Part shown: one piece after another, positions 43,390 through 52,130 of the stretch
How the letters are laid out: every line of letters begins with the position of its first letter
Numbering within the stretch: the stretch's first letter is position 1
NCBI RefSeq assembly: GCF_000620305.1
Contig: NZ_KK211102.1
Span: 84,504 to 148,503 of the forward strand
From: Desulfitibacter alkalitolerans DSM 16504
Lineage (GTDB): Bacteria; Bacillota; DSM-16504; Desulfitibacterales; Desulfitibacteraceae
Length of the DNA stretch: 64,000 nucleotides
Direction of reading: 5' to 3'
Made by a program: the position numbers and the translations under genes
The notes under the pieces: model-generated
Told to the model about the DNA's origin: nothing
Database searches by the model: none
Seen by the model: only the letters and a program-made list of their open reading frames with translations

Positions 43390-44412
43390 TTACCCCTTTC
43401 CAAAGGAACAAGCGGGAAATGTGCACGACGGACAGGTGGTGCACAGGCCTCCATGGCCTAACCTGGATAAGTCGTTCTTACTTAATATCTCGCCAGCTAA
43501 TACCCTGGGCAGTATGAGATCAAATACTGTTGTCTTGGAGTACATAACGCACCCTGGCAATCCCATAATAGGAGTTTTACCATGAAGATAGGCTAATAAA
43601 AACATTGCACCTGGCAGGACCGGTGCACCATAAGAGACAATATGGGCGCCTGTACTACGAATAGCCAGGGGTGTAAGGTCATCAGGGTCTACTGACATCC
43701 CTCCTGTTACTATAACCATGTCTGCACCTAACACAAGATATTCATTAATTGCTTTTAAAATCATCTCAACCTTATCATCAACTATTGTCTGGCCCAGAAC
43801 CTGACAATTATACCTTTCAACCTTATCCTTCACAACTGGGCCAAATCTATCCTTTATTCTCCCGTGGTATATTTCACTGCCTGTTGATACTATGCCTACC
43901 TTTTTTGAACTAATGGGCCTAATATTGATAATGGGATTGGAATTACATACTGCTTCAACAAATCGTATCCTTTCTTCCTCTATCACCAGGGGAATGACCC
44001 TGGTGCCTGCCAGTAATTGATTCTCATCTACAACCTGGTTTTCATGAATAGTTGCACACATTATATGCTCTATAGAATTGATCCTGTTTAGCCGCTCCAC
44101 ATCAATTTTTAATATTCCCTTTACTTTAGCCACAAGGTTTATTTTGCCTTCAGAAGGCTCTGACAGGCCTATCCTTTCTCCAGCTACTGCCCTGGCTATT
44201 CTTAAAGCTGCCTCATCCTCATGGAGCATTCCCTCTTTATGCTCCCATACAAAAATATTTTCCTTGCCCAGCTTTAACAGCTCAGGAATATCTTCCTCTC
44301 TAATAACATGGCCCTTTTTAAATGCACAGCCTTTAAATTCTCCTGGGACTATTTTTGTCAAATCATGACACAAAATCATTCCAACAGCATCTTGGACTTT
44401 AACCTTTTTCAA
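43390..44412 (-). CDS. MoeA-like molybdopterin-binding protein with Cys-rich tail
   Basis: 340 residues, starting at TTG (GGAG upstream). The MoCF-binding domain is clear from VGIVSTGSEI, the following GADMVIVTGGMSVDPDD and MGLPGCVMY. The first part (LCHDLTKIVPGEFKG) resembles MoeA domain I but is shortened. The last 20 residues carry a cysteine cluster, CTTCPSCTFPAC, that could hold metal. Such MoeA paralogues occur in genomes with several molybdenum or tungsten enzymes, and the window encodes YqeB, YqeC and an AOR. Confidence 0.85.
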   Translation of the reverse strand: MKKVKVQDAVGMILCHDLTKIVPGEFKGCAFKKGHVIREEDIPELLKLGKENIFVWEHKEGMLHEDEAALRIARAVAGERIGLSEPSEGKINLVAKVKGILKIDVERLNRINSIEHIMCATIHENQVVDENQLLAGTRVIPLVIEEERIRFVEAVCNSNPIINIRPISSKKVGIVSTGSEIYHGRIKDRFGPVVKDKVERYNCQVLGQTIVDDKVEMILKAINEYLVLGADMVIVTGGMSVDPDDLTPLAIRSTGAHIVSYGAPVLPGAMFLLAYLHGKTPIMGLPGCVMYSKTTVFDLILPRVLAGEILSKNDLSRLGHGGLCTTCPSCTFPACSFGKG

Positions 44413-44453
44413 AAAAGACAGCTCCTATCACTTGAGTATAATTAAAACATCTG

Positions 44454-46238
44454 CTAATTCCTACCTCGATTTAATGGGAGGGTAAACCAAAAGGTACTGC
44501 CCTTACCCAAAGTACTAACAACTCCAATTTTACCATCATGAGCTTCCACAAGATGCTTGACAATTGAAAGACCCAGCCCGGTACCACCTAAATTCCGGGT
44601 TCTAGCCTTATCAACCCGGTAAAACCTTTCAAAAACCCTTGGCAAATCAGCTTGAGGAATGCCAACACCTGTATCCCATACCTCTATCTTTATTTCATTA
44701 TCTATTGTACTGACCCTAACCCCTACTTTTCCCTGGTCCATGGTATATTTTATTGCATTATCCAAAAAATTAATTAGTATTCTTGTAAGGGCATCTCTAT
44801 TCACCTGAACCCCTGGCAGTTCATTGGGAATTTCCACTTCAAGCTTCAATTGCTTTCTTTCTATCTCAGGATAAATGCTGTATATAGTATCCTCCAAGAT
44901 AGGCTTAAGGAAGGTTTCCTGCTTGTCAAGGGTAGATTTGCCTGCCTCTGCCTTTGCCAAGTCAAGCAGAGAATCTGTAATCCTCATAAGCCTATCAGCT
45001 TCAGAGTCAATGATTCGTATGAATTTTTCACGTATTTTTTCGTCTTCCATGGCACCATTAAGTAAGGTTTCAGCAAACCCCTTAATAGATGTAAGGGGAG
45101 TCCTCAATTCATGGGATGCATTTGCCACAAACTGGGTCTTTAGCTGCTCTAATGCCTTAATCTCTGTCATGTCATGTATTACTATAATAAGAGAAGAAAG
45201 CCTGCCTTTTGTAATAACCGGTATTAAATCTGCCTCTAAAATCTTTTCTGACGGATAGTTTATTATTAATTCACTTCTAGCAGGCCTGCCACTTTTTAGT
45301 ACTTCCTCAATTTTTGTAGTAAGTCCGTAATTTCTAAAAACCTGAAAACTATGCTTTTTATTAAAATCCTTGCACCTGACTCCCAAAAGCTTCTTTCCAG
45401 AAGGATTTATCATCTCAAGCTTTCCCCGGGGACTTAATACAAGAATACCGCTTAACATGTTGTTTATAACAGCTTCTAACTTACCTTTACTTGTTTCCAA
45501 CTCCCCTATTTTTTCCTGCATGGTGTCTGTCATATAATTTAACGACGTTGCCAGATTACCAATTTCATCAGAGGTTCGTGGGAACACCTTTTTACCCCAG
45601 TTTCCCTTGGCTATTTCTACAGCAATATAGTTTAATTCTTCAATAGGCCTGGTTATCGTACCGGCAAGCTTTAGACTTAACAGGATGGCTATAGCTGTTA
45701 TTACAAGAATGCTGAGTCCTATAGTATACCCTATTCTATCTATATTTTCCTGAACCTGAGTTAATGATAATGCTAATCTAACAACTCCAAGAATCTGGTT
45801 GTCATTTTGTACCGGCAGCGCCAGGTAGAGCATATCCGCTCCAACAGTTGCACTATAGCGGGTGGAAACCCCAACCTTTCCAGTTTCCAGGGCCTTTTTA
45901 ACCTCAGGACGGTCAATATGATTATCCATATGCTTGGCATATTCATGGGAGTCTGCCAGAACCTTTCCATCTTTATTAATAAGGGTTATTCTAGATTCAA
46001 TATCCCTTGCCACCTTTTTAATATAGCCGTCAATTTCCGGAGAATCTAAAAAAGCCTCTTCTCCTAAAAATTCTCTTACTAGAATAGCCTCTGCTAAAAG
46101 GCTTTGTTCAATGTTTTGCATATAGTATTTTTCCAGCGGAGCTTTTAAGGCTAATCCCAGTAAAAGAAAAGAGAAAGAAATTATAATTATATAGATTAGT
46201 ATTAATCTCCCTTTTATCCCTTGAAATAATCTACCCAT
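44454..46238 (-). CDS. PhoR-like membrane sensor histidine kinase
   Basis: 594 residues. Two membrane helices (about 10-30 and 165-188) flank an extracytoplasmic sensor domain; then come HAMP, PAS (about 255-350), HisKA with NASHELRTPLTSIKGF and HATPase with ERFYRVDKARTRN and GTGLGLSIVKHLVE. This is the PhoR/PnpS/ResE layout of Firmicutes. It follows the response regulator gene by 5 bp. No pst or pho transport gene is adjacent, so a phosphate signal is only a family-based guess. Confidence 0.93.
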   Translation of the reverse strand: MGRLFQGIKGRLILIYIIIISFSFLLLGLALKAPLEKYYMQNIEQSLLAEAILVREFLGEEAFLDSPEIDGYIKKVARDIESRITLINKDGKVLADSHEYAKHMDNHIDRPEVKKALETGKVGVSTRYSATVGADMLYLALPVQNDNQILGVVRLALSLTQVQENIDRIGYTIGLSILVITAIAILLSLKLAGTITRPIEELNYIAVEIAKGNWGKKVFPRTSDEIGNLATSLNYMTDTMQEKIGELETSKGKLEAVINNMLSGILVLSPRGKLEMINPSGKKLLGVRCKDFNKKHSFQVFRNYGLTTKIEEVLKSGRPARSELIINYPSEKILEADLIPVITKGRLSSLIIVIHDMTEIKALEQLKTQFVANASHELRTPLTSIKGFAETLLNGAMEDEKIREKFIRIIDSEADRLMRITDSLLDLAKAEAGKSTLDKQETFLKPILEDTIYSIYPEIERKQLKLEVEIPNELPGVQVNRDALTRILINFLDNAIKYTMDQGKVGVRVSTIDNEIKIEVWDTGVGIPQADLPRVFERFYRVDKARTRNLGGTGLGLSIVKHLVEAHDGKIGVVSTLGKGSTFWFTLPLNRGRN

Positions 46239-46243
46239 ACTAT

Positions 46244-46933
46244 TTACTCCTGAAATTTGTAGCCAACTCCCCTAACAGTTTTAATGAATTTAGGGTTAGC
46301 CGGATCTTCTTCTATTTTCATTCTTAAATGTCTAATATGAACATCAATTGTCTTGGTGTCACCATAGTAGTCGTAATCCCACAAGCTCTGGAGCAGGCTC
46401 TCCCTGCTGAAGACCCGTCCCGGATTGGTAATCAAGAGCTTTAGCAAATCAAATTCCTTTGCTGTTAAATCAACCTCCTTGTCCCCATAAAACACCTGAT
46501 GCTTTATTGTATCAATCTTTAATTTTCCATTTACAATAGTACCCTGGGTGGTCTTAACTTCATTTTCGCCAGATCTTCGTAAAATGGCCTTTACCCTTGC
46601 AGTTAGCTCTCTTGGACTAAAGGGCTTGGTAAGATAATCATCAGCACCCATCTCCAGTCCCAGCACCTTGTCAATTTCCTCTTTTTTTGCAGTAAGCATA
46701 ATCACAGGGACTTGTGTTTCTTTTCTGATGGTAGATAGGACCTCAAGTCCATCTATTTCAGGGAGCATTACATCCAAGATAACTAGATCAGGCTGTCCTG
46801 AACGATACTTTTCTATAGCCTCTTTTCCATCTGCTGCAGTAATGGTTTTATACCCAGCAGCCTGTAAATTATAAACCACCAAGTCCAGAATATTTTGTTC
46901 ATCATCCACAACAAGAATTTTGCCTTTCAACAT
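46244..46933 (-). CDS. OmpR/PhoB-family response regulator
   Basis: 229 residues. The receiver has acidic DDE near residue 9, the phosphoacceptor in LVILDVMLPEIDG (about Asp54), and LTAKKEE with the conserved Lys in LTKPFSPRE. The winged helix (residues 130-227) has SLWDYDYYGDTKTIDVHIRH. It is cotranscribed with the kinase. GGAGG lies before the start. Confidence 0.95.
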   Translation of the reverse strand: MLKGKILVVDDEQNILDLVVYNLQAAGYKTITAADGKEAIEKYRSGQPDLVILDVMLPEIDGLEVLSTIRKETQVPVIMLTAKKEEIDKVLGLEMGADDYLTKPFSPRELTARVKAILRRSGENEVKTTQGTIVNGKLKIDTIKHQVFYGDKEVDLTAKEFDLLKLLITNPGRVFSRESLLQSLWDYDYYGDTKTIDVHIRHLRMKIEEDPANPKFIKTVRGVGYKFQE

Positions 46934-47053
46934 TTAACCTCCTTGTATACTATGAGCAGCCCCCGATTTGGACGTTAATTTCCAGTTGGGACATTGCTCA
47001 TTTTTTAATGTAGATCTTTAACAACTACAACAACAAGTTATTCATCGTAGCAG
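46934..47053. other. upstream region of the two-component genes
   Basis: Promoter region of the response regulator. It contains a 7-bp inverted repeat, ATGAGCA (46952-46958) with TGCTCAT (46995-47001), followed by TTTTT. It could be an attenuator, or a remnant of a mobile element end, since IS110 stands next to it. No gene was seen. Confidence 0.4.
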
Positions 47054-47164
47054 GGCTTGTGGGTATGTGGGCAATGCTTTAGCATTGTCCAAGCGATTGT
47101 GGACCCTGTGGGCAGGTGCGCAGCAGCTGTCCACAAGTCCACATGAGCGGCATATCCACAAGCC
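47054..47164. repeat. cloverleaf-like palindromic element
   Basis: A 14-bp outer stem (GGCTTGTGGGTATG with CATATCCACAAGCC, one G-T pair) encloses two hairpins: CAATGCTTTAGCATTG with flanking GG/CC (47069-47090), and TTGTGGAC/GTCCACAA (47097-47136) extended by CTG/CAG. More than 60 of 111 bases can pair. It is more GC-rich than the surroundings. It may be a REP-type repeat, a structured RNA or a remnant linked to the adjacent IS110 element. Confidence 0.6.
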
Positions 47165-47199
47165 AATAACTAATATGCTATCTTTTTTAAAAAGGGTTT

Positions 47200-47464
47200 A
47201 CAGTCCTGGGATGTCTTTGGGAAAATATAGCCAAAGGTGTCTACCAAGGGAATGTTCCATTTCCTCCAGTTGCCCCGTTATAGGGTGTCTTCCATTTTTA
47301 GAGTGTTCCCCTGGCCCCATGTTATAGACCTACACGCTGACTGTTTCCCGGTTTGCCTCTCCCTCTGTTAGCAGACGGAGGCCAGTGCACCGAGGGGATC
47401 CGGTGTATTCCTATAGCTCGCAAGGCTGTCGTTCATGGGTTTCCCAGGGACATCCCAAGACTGT
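47200..47464 (+). ncRNA. candidate IS110 bridge RNA region
   Basis: A stretch without a gene that ends 38 bp before the IS110 transposase. Its two ends pair over 22 bp: ACAGTCCTGGGATGTCTTTG plus GG at 47200-47221 against 47443-47464, with 19 Watson-Crick pairs, two G-U pairs and one mismatch. Inside are further stems, for example GCCTC...CTG-TTAG-CAG...GAGGC near 47356-47383. IS110 elements encode a bridge RNA upstream of the recombinase that guides target and donor recognition (IS621). Position, length and structure fit, but I cannot fold it or show expression. Confidence 0.5.
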
Positions 47465-47502
47465 AGACATCTATATATTTTAAAGTGAAGGAGGTGATTA
47501 AG

Positions 47503-48750
47503 ATGTCTAACCCTTTGTTTGTCGGTATCGATATAAGCAGCAAGGACAATGTTGTTTGTTGTTTGTCTAATGATGATGAAAAGCGTCCTATAAGCCGGTT
47601 TAGTGTTTTTAATAATAGACCTGGTATTTTTGAGCTTAAGGATCGTATCAACCAGTTGGTTAGTAAACATGATTTTGATAGAATACTTTTTGGTTTAGAG
47701 CACACCGGTTGCTACTCTACCCATGCTGCCATCTACTTGCATCGCCATTTGGACTTTGCCTGCCCTGATGTTAAGGTCTACATGTTTAACCCTAGTCTGA
47801 TTAAGGAGTTTAAAAAGGCTCATTTCTTGGATGCTCCTAAAAATGATAGGTTCGATGCCTGGTATATTGCTGCTAGGCTTAAAAGTGGCTATCTGCCTCA
47901 TCCTTTTACTTGGAGTGAACCTTTGATGGCTCTTCAAAGGCTTACTCGGGCCAGGTACCACCTCATGCAGGCTCTAGTACGTGAAGCTAATTTTCTTATG
48001 TCTAACCTGTACCTGAAGTGTAGTGATTACTCTTTAGTCTTTTCTAACAAGTTATCTGCTACTTCTCTGGCTGTTTTGGAAGAGTTTGAGTCCGCTGAGG
48101 CTCTAGCAGATGCTTCTTTGGATGATCTGATGGAGTTTTTAATTCAGCATGGTAAAAACCGCTTTGATGATCCTCAGGCTGTTGCTAAACAGTTGCAAAA
48201 GGCTGCTCGTTCTTCTTACAGGTTGCCCAAGGCCATGTCTGATTCTGTTAACTTGGCCATGGCCTCTAGTATTAGGGTTATTAGAACAATCCAGGAACAG
48301 CTGCAGTCTTTGAAAAAGGCTATTGAGGACCATTTAAAGACTATTCCTCAAACTCTAGATTCTGTTCCGGGTATCGGTCCTATTTTTGCTTCTGGTATTA
48401 TTGCTGAAATTGGTGATATCCATCAGTTTGACAGCCATAAACAGGTAGCTAAGTTAGCTGGTCTTGCCTGGACCCAAAATCAGTCTGGTGATTTTACTGC
48501 TAGTAGTACAAGGCTTATTCGCTCTGGCAACCGCATTTTAAGGTATTACCTTATTGAGGCGGCAAGCAGTGTTCGGGTGCACGACCCTGTTTTTGCCGAG
48601 TATTATGCCATGAAAAAAGCGGAGCCTAAGCAGTATGCTCATAAACGCGCCCTTGCTCTTACTGCCCGTAAACTGGTACGGTTAGTCTTTTTTCTGCTGA
48701 AGTCTAACCAACTCTACCAACCGAAAGGGGGAAACCGACAATTAAATTAG
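47503..48750 (+). CDS. IS110-family transposase (DEDD recombinase)
   Basis: 415 residues from the ATG at 47503, with GGAGGTG upstream. The N-terminal RuvC-like domain supplies the acidic set: FVGIDISSKDN (Asp), FGLEHTGCYS (Glu) and DAPKNDRFDAWYIA (Asp, Asp). The C-terminal Tnp_IS116 domain has DSVPGIGPIFASGIIAEIGD and the serine region STRLIRSGNRILRYYL. All motifs are intact, so the enzyme should be active. It works with a bridge RNA in this family. Confidence 0.95.
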   Translation: MSNPLFVGIDISSKDNVVCCLSNDDEKRPISRFSVFNNRPGIFELKDRINQLVSKHDFDRILFGLEHTGCYSTHAAIYLHRHLDFACPDVKVYMFNPSLIKEFKKAHFLDAPKNDRFDAWYIAARLKSGYLPHPFTWSEPLMALQRLTRARYHLMQALVREANFLMSNLYLKCSDYSLVFSNKLSATSLAVLEEFESAEALADASLDDLMEFLIQHGKNRFDDPQAVAKQLQKAARSSYRLPKAMSDSVNLAMASSIRVIRTIQEQLQSLKKAIEDHLKTIPQTLDSVPGIGPIFASGIIAEIGDIHQFDSHKQVAKLAGLAWTQNQSGDFTASSTRLIRSGNRILRYYLIEAASSVRVHDPVFAEYYAMKKAEPKQYAHKRALALTARKLVRLVFFLLKSNQLYQPKGGNRQLN

Positions 48751-48921
48751 AATAGACCAAAGCTCAGGATTCCTTCCACCTATTTATTGTTATATTTGTA
48801 ATAAATATACTTGTCATAGGGTGGGCTTGTTTAGTGTTGCCTTTTTTAGGCAAGCACCCCCTTTTGTGCAGCGAATTCTTTGAAAAATTTCCAATTACCT
48901 ACTTGACATCATACCGCTGCT

Positions 48922-50067
48922 CTAAAAACCGTTATCTTCACCTCTATAATACACCTGCAGCCTCTTATCTTCAAAGGCTTTTTGACCAAGAATATGGAGC
49001 ATATCAGATGGAACAGTTAATTTCTCCAGATCACCATCACTTACATAGCGCAAATGGGGGTTTTCTGCAAAGTAATCAAGCCATTTATTTAAATTCTCCT
49101 CATCTCCCCGAATCCTGGGTATTCTTAAGGGGTTATAGCTTTTGGCAATGGGAGCCGGTGCAGGATTGGCTCCTACCAGCAGGACCCCTTTATTCTCGTA
49201 TTTAACCCCCTCATATTCCCCTGAAAAAACATCAGCGGAGGATGGATATACGCCATAAGGCAGGGCAAGAGAGTCAATCTCATAATCAGGAAGCACCTCC
49301 TTAAAATCCTTTACAAGCCCCCCTAGCTCCTCAATAATCCTGGCAGTGCCATGCTGCTGCATATTGATGTGTGTTCTAGTGTGGCTGCCAATATCCATCC
49401 CAAGCTCATATACCAGATACTCTACAGCATATTTCCAATTACCCCCATTAAAGGGCTGGGAATTTACATAGAAAATTCCCTCCAGACCAAAATCAGGATG
49501 CTCCTGATAGAACTCATACATGATGCCTGCTGCAGTTTGAGGCCTTAAAACCCATTCATCACCATTTTTTTCCACACTAAACTGATTGGAGTACCCATCG
49601 TCAAAGGTAAGGATAACAGGCGAGTATCCTGCTGGAATAGCAATTGTGTTATTTAAATAATCCTTGATGCTGATTAACCTATATCCTTCCTGATATAATC
49701 GTTCTAGATCTGAGCGAAAATTATCCCAAGTTCTCTGCCAGGTGCTTTCCGTGTCCCCAAAGCGGTGATACATGAGAACCATGATCTGTCCAGCCTCATT
49801 TGGGGGAAGCAGGCCTTCAGGGGCCGCTATTTCATTTGTTCCACTGCTTATACTATCACTGGAAGCATCCTCATTTGCCTTTTTATCTTCACTACCATTT
49901 TCCTTATCATTGGTATAGTTGGTTTTGTTATCCTGACTGACAATTTCTCTCTCGATGCTATTTTCGTTTTCAGTCTGGTTTTGTGGGGCATCATTTGCAC
50001 CACACCCAAAGGCAAATACTAATAATGATAGTAGAGTTACAATTATTATGCCATATCTTGTCTTCAA
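48922..50067 (-). CDS. polysaccharide deacetylase lipoprotein
   Basis: 381 residues. Signal peptide with lipobox LLVFAFGCGAN, then a Ser/Asn/Glu-rich linker of about 55 residues. The NodB-type domain begins near residue 90, with VILTFDDGYS (the Asp-Asp pair) and DIGSHTRTHINM (the metal-binding HxxxH). It deacetylates N-acetylated glycans such as peptidoglycan or exopolysaccharide at the cell surface. No glycan synthesis genes are adjacent. Possible start and stop agree with the family length. Confidence 0.9.
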   Translation of the reverse strand: MKTRYGIIIVTLLSLLVFAFGCGANDAPQNQTENENSIEREIVSQDNKTNYTNDKENGSEDKKANEDASSDSISSGTNEIAAPEGLLPPNEAGQIMVLMYHRFGDTESTWQRTWDNFRSDLERLYQEGYRLISIKDYLNNTIAIPAGYSPVILTFDDGYSNQFSVEKNGDEWVLRPQTAAGIMYEFYQEHPDFGLEGIFYVNSQPFNGGNWKYAVEYLVYELGMDIGSHTRTHINMQQHGTARIIEELGGLVKDFKEVLPDYEIDSLALPYGVYPSSADVFSGEYEGVKYENKGVLLVGANPAPAPIAKSYNPLRIPRIRGDEENLNKWLDYFAENPHLRYVSDGDLEKLTVPSDMLHILGQKAFEDKRLQVYYRGEDNGF

Positions 50068-50359
50068 GAATATTACCTCCAGTATTTTTCCTAACTTCCT
50101 ATTTAAATAATTTCCCCTACTATATCATTAAATCCTTCTCTCATTTACTGGTATTTGCTGCACAAAAACAGGCAAAAAGTCCTATTAAGATGACACTCAT
50201 GCCCCATGGTAGTTATTAAGATATTGGGTTAAGGTTATTGTTAGGAAGGTGTCTGTAAATACTACTAATATTTGACTTCATTTAAGCTTCCCTTTAGATT
50301 ATAACACCTTTTGGGGTCGGTTCTCAAATAGCCTGGTTATTATACGAGGAGTGAATTTA

Positions 50360-51280
50360 ATGCTTGGAAAGCTATTAAAGTCAGAAAGGGGATCAGTAGT
50401 TGTATTGACTGCCCTGTTAATGGTGGTAATCTGTGGACTTGCTGGACTGGCCATGGATGGTGGCCTGCTATACATTACAAAGGCCAAGCTTCAAAATGCA
50501 GTAGATGCGGCGGCCCTGGCTGGATCCCAGGCATTATATGAGGGCAATAGCCCAGCAAAAAACATTGCAGAGGAGTATATAGAAAAAAATGGATTTAACA
50601 AGGAAACTATCAACGTTTATGTGTCTGAAACAAACAGATCCCTGCAGGTGGAAGGGGAGGTCCAGGTCAATTATACTTTTATGAGAATTATGGGCTTTGA
50701 TCAGGGAACAGTAAAAGCATCAGCAACTGCCATTTCAGGACCTATTACCTCTATTGATTCAGGCTTAAGGCCCCTGGCCATCTATGATACTAACCTGGTA
50801 TATGGAAAGGAATATAAATTAAAAGAAGGTGCCCATGGCGGTACAACAGGCAACTACGGATATATCAGGTTAGGAGCTGCCGGTACACCACAAGTTGGGG
50901 AAAATTTAAAATATGGTTATGACGGCACTATTAAAGTAGGAGACAAAGTTCAAACACAGCCAGGCAACATATCATCTGATCATATTAGAAATGCATTAGA
51001 ATATTTGTTCAGCAGCTGCACCCACGGCTGCACATATAAAAATTACCAGGAGGGTTGCTCACGCATTATAATTGTACCAGTTTTTGAAGGTACCCCGCCA
51101 AATGGGGCAAAATATGTAACAGTCAGGGGCTTTGCCGTTTTTATACTGGATCCAGTTGTCTTTACTCCGCCATACGGGCAATGCGAAATATCAGGATATT
51201 TTATTCAGTATACCACCAGCGGCAGCATTGATAGCGGACAGCCAGATTTTGGGCTTAGAGGTGTAAAACTCACTAAATAA
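50360..51280 (+). CDS. TadG/TadE-type Flp pilus assembly-like protein
   Basis: 306 residues from the ATG at 50360 (GAGGAG upstream). The N-terminus is a Tad secretion-type anchor: ERGSVVVLTALLMVVICGLAG, cut here for length, then MDGGLLYITKAKLQNAVDAA and ALAGSQALYEG, as in TadE/TadG pseudopilins. The rest is an extracellular domain of unknown fold with four cysteines close together (SSCTHGCTYKNYQEGC). No other tad or flp gene is near, so it is an orphan and may be a surface protein secreted by a Tad system located elsewhere. Confidence 0.82.
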   Translation: MLGKLLKSERGSVVVLTALLMVVICGLAGLAMDGGLLYITKAKLQNAVDAAALAGSQALYEGNSPAKNIAEEYIEKNGFNKETINVYVSETNRSLQVEGEVQVNYTFMRIMGFDQGTVKASATAISGPITSIDSGLRPLAIYDTNLVYGKEYKLKEGAHGGTTGNYGYIRLGAAGTPQVGENLKYGYDGTIKVGDKVQTQPGNISSDHIRNALEYLFSSCTHGCTYKNYQEGCSRIIIVPVFEGTPPNGAKYVTVRGFAVFILDPVVFTPPYGQCEISGYFIQYTTSGSIDSGQPDFGLRGVKLTK

Positions 51281-51288
51281 AAGAATTT

Positions 51289-51318
51289 AAAAGCAGCCCC
51301 TAACTAAGGCTGCTTTTT
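51289..51318. terminator. bidirectional terminator overlapping the hicB stop
   Basis: AAAAGCAGCC and GGCTGCTTTT pair perfectly (10 bp, 9-nt loop), with T-runs on both strands. It ends the TadG-like gene and includes the stop codon of the convergent hicB. Confidence 0.85.
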
Positions 51319-51723
51319 AGTACTGCGAGATGGATTAGGAACATTGAGTTGCTTTTTTAGAGCAGTTTGTAATGTTTGAGAGAAGTTTATACCAGCTTTT
51401 TCTGCTTTCGAATTTAACCAGTTTGGAATAGTAAGTGTTTTCTTAACAGCTTTATCATCATACTCACGACGATATTCATCTGTATCAGCAACAATAAAAT
51501 TCACAAACTGAGGATGTTCTACAGTTAGATTTTCAGCGGGGGCTGGAATTGTTTCTTTATTATCTTCAGCATCACATAGCCACATAGCGATTGCGTCCTG
51601 GATCATTTCTATAGCATCAGCTAGATCGCTACCACAAGTAATACAACCAGGTAGATCTGGCACACGAACATCATACTCACCTGTTGGTAGAGGAGTAAAT
51701 ATAGCAGGATAAACATATTTCAT
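51304..51723 (-). CDS. hicB: HicB-family antitoxin
   Basis: 139 residues from the ATG at 51723. The N-terminal RNase-H-like fold has YVYPAIFTPLPTGEYDVRVP and DLPGCITCGSDLADAIEMIQ, the HicB hallmark. A C-terminal ribbon-helix-helix-type segment (KKTLTIPNWLNSKAEKAGIN) should bind DNA for autoregulation. It neutralises the HicA toxin encoded 71 bp upstream. Confidence 0.9.
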   Translation of the reverse strand: MKYVYPAIFTPLPTGEYDVRVPDLPGCITCGSDLADAIEMIQDAIAMWLCDAEDNKETIPAPAENLTVEHPQFVNFIVADTDEYRREYDDKAVKKTLTIPNWLNSKAEKAGINFSQTLQTALKKQLNVPNPSRSTKKQP

Positions 51724-51794
51724 AATAGTACTAACCACCTTTCATGCTTTAATATTTTATTTTAGTATTTATTATAAGATTCCCAGAGTGGGGC

Positions 51795-51974
51795 TTATTT
51801 CAATCCCGCAGTTTCAAGGATCCCTTTTGCTGTGTACTCATTAATTTCTTTGTGTCTAGGTAGAGGGATTTTAATTCCTGGCTTGTTGGGGTGTTTGGCC
51901 ATATCGTGCTTTTTGCCTGGTGTTATAACCCAACCCCCACTTTTTAGTTTTTTATCTATGTCTCGTCTTTTCAA
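51795..51974 (-). CDS. hicA: HicA-family mRNA interferase toxin
   Basis: 59 residues, apparently starting at TTG with AGAGG 9 nt upstream. It begins LKRRDIDKKLKSGGW, has the catalytic histidine in GKKHDMAKHP and ends with the family pattern IPLPRHKEINEYTAKGIL. HicA is a double-stranded-RNA-binding-type fold that cleaves mRNA. Order toxin then antitoxin is the usual one. The weak TTG start would keep toxin levels low. Confidence 0.88.
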   Translation of the reverse strand: MKRRDIDKKLKSGGWVITPGKKHDMAKHPNKPGIKIPLPRHKEINEYTAKGILETAGLK

Positions 51975-52066
51975 TTTCTTTAACCTCTTGAATAAATTTT
52001 AGCACGTGTTAATACGTATATAAATAAAAAATACCCATTGCTATGTGCAAAATTTTAGAGGAAATA

Positions 52067-52076
52067 TAACATGTTA
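52067..52076. promoter_or_regulatory. palindrome before tetR
   Basis: TAACATGTTA, a perfect 10-bp palindrome 54 bp before the TetR start and 92 bp before the divergent hicA start. It could be the TetR operator. It resembles the half-sites of the repeats at 48 and 10457, but without their 3-bp spacer. Confidence 0.4.
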
Positions 52077-52130
52077 AGGTATAATAAGTTATATTTAATA
52101 TATTAGCTTTAATGTCTGGTGGTGTTTTAG

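Larger units (their letters stand above)
47200..48760 (+). mobile_element. IS110-family insertion sequence
   Basis: One intact DEDD transposase gene with a structured non-coding left region. IS110 elements lack conventional terminal inverted repeats, so the ends given are approximate; the left end could lie as far out as about 47040 and the right end within the 170 bp after the stop codon. The transposase uses T-ending codons more than its neighbours, in keeping with a recent arrival. The element sits between the two-component operon and the deacetylase gene and seems to disrupt neither. Confidence 0.7.

Noticed and set aside
47054-47164. Possible replication origin because of DnaA-box-like TATCCACA strings
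   Set aside because: The strings are part of the palindrome arms, none matches TTATCCACA exactly, and no dnaA, dnaN or AT-rich unwinding array is present.
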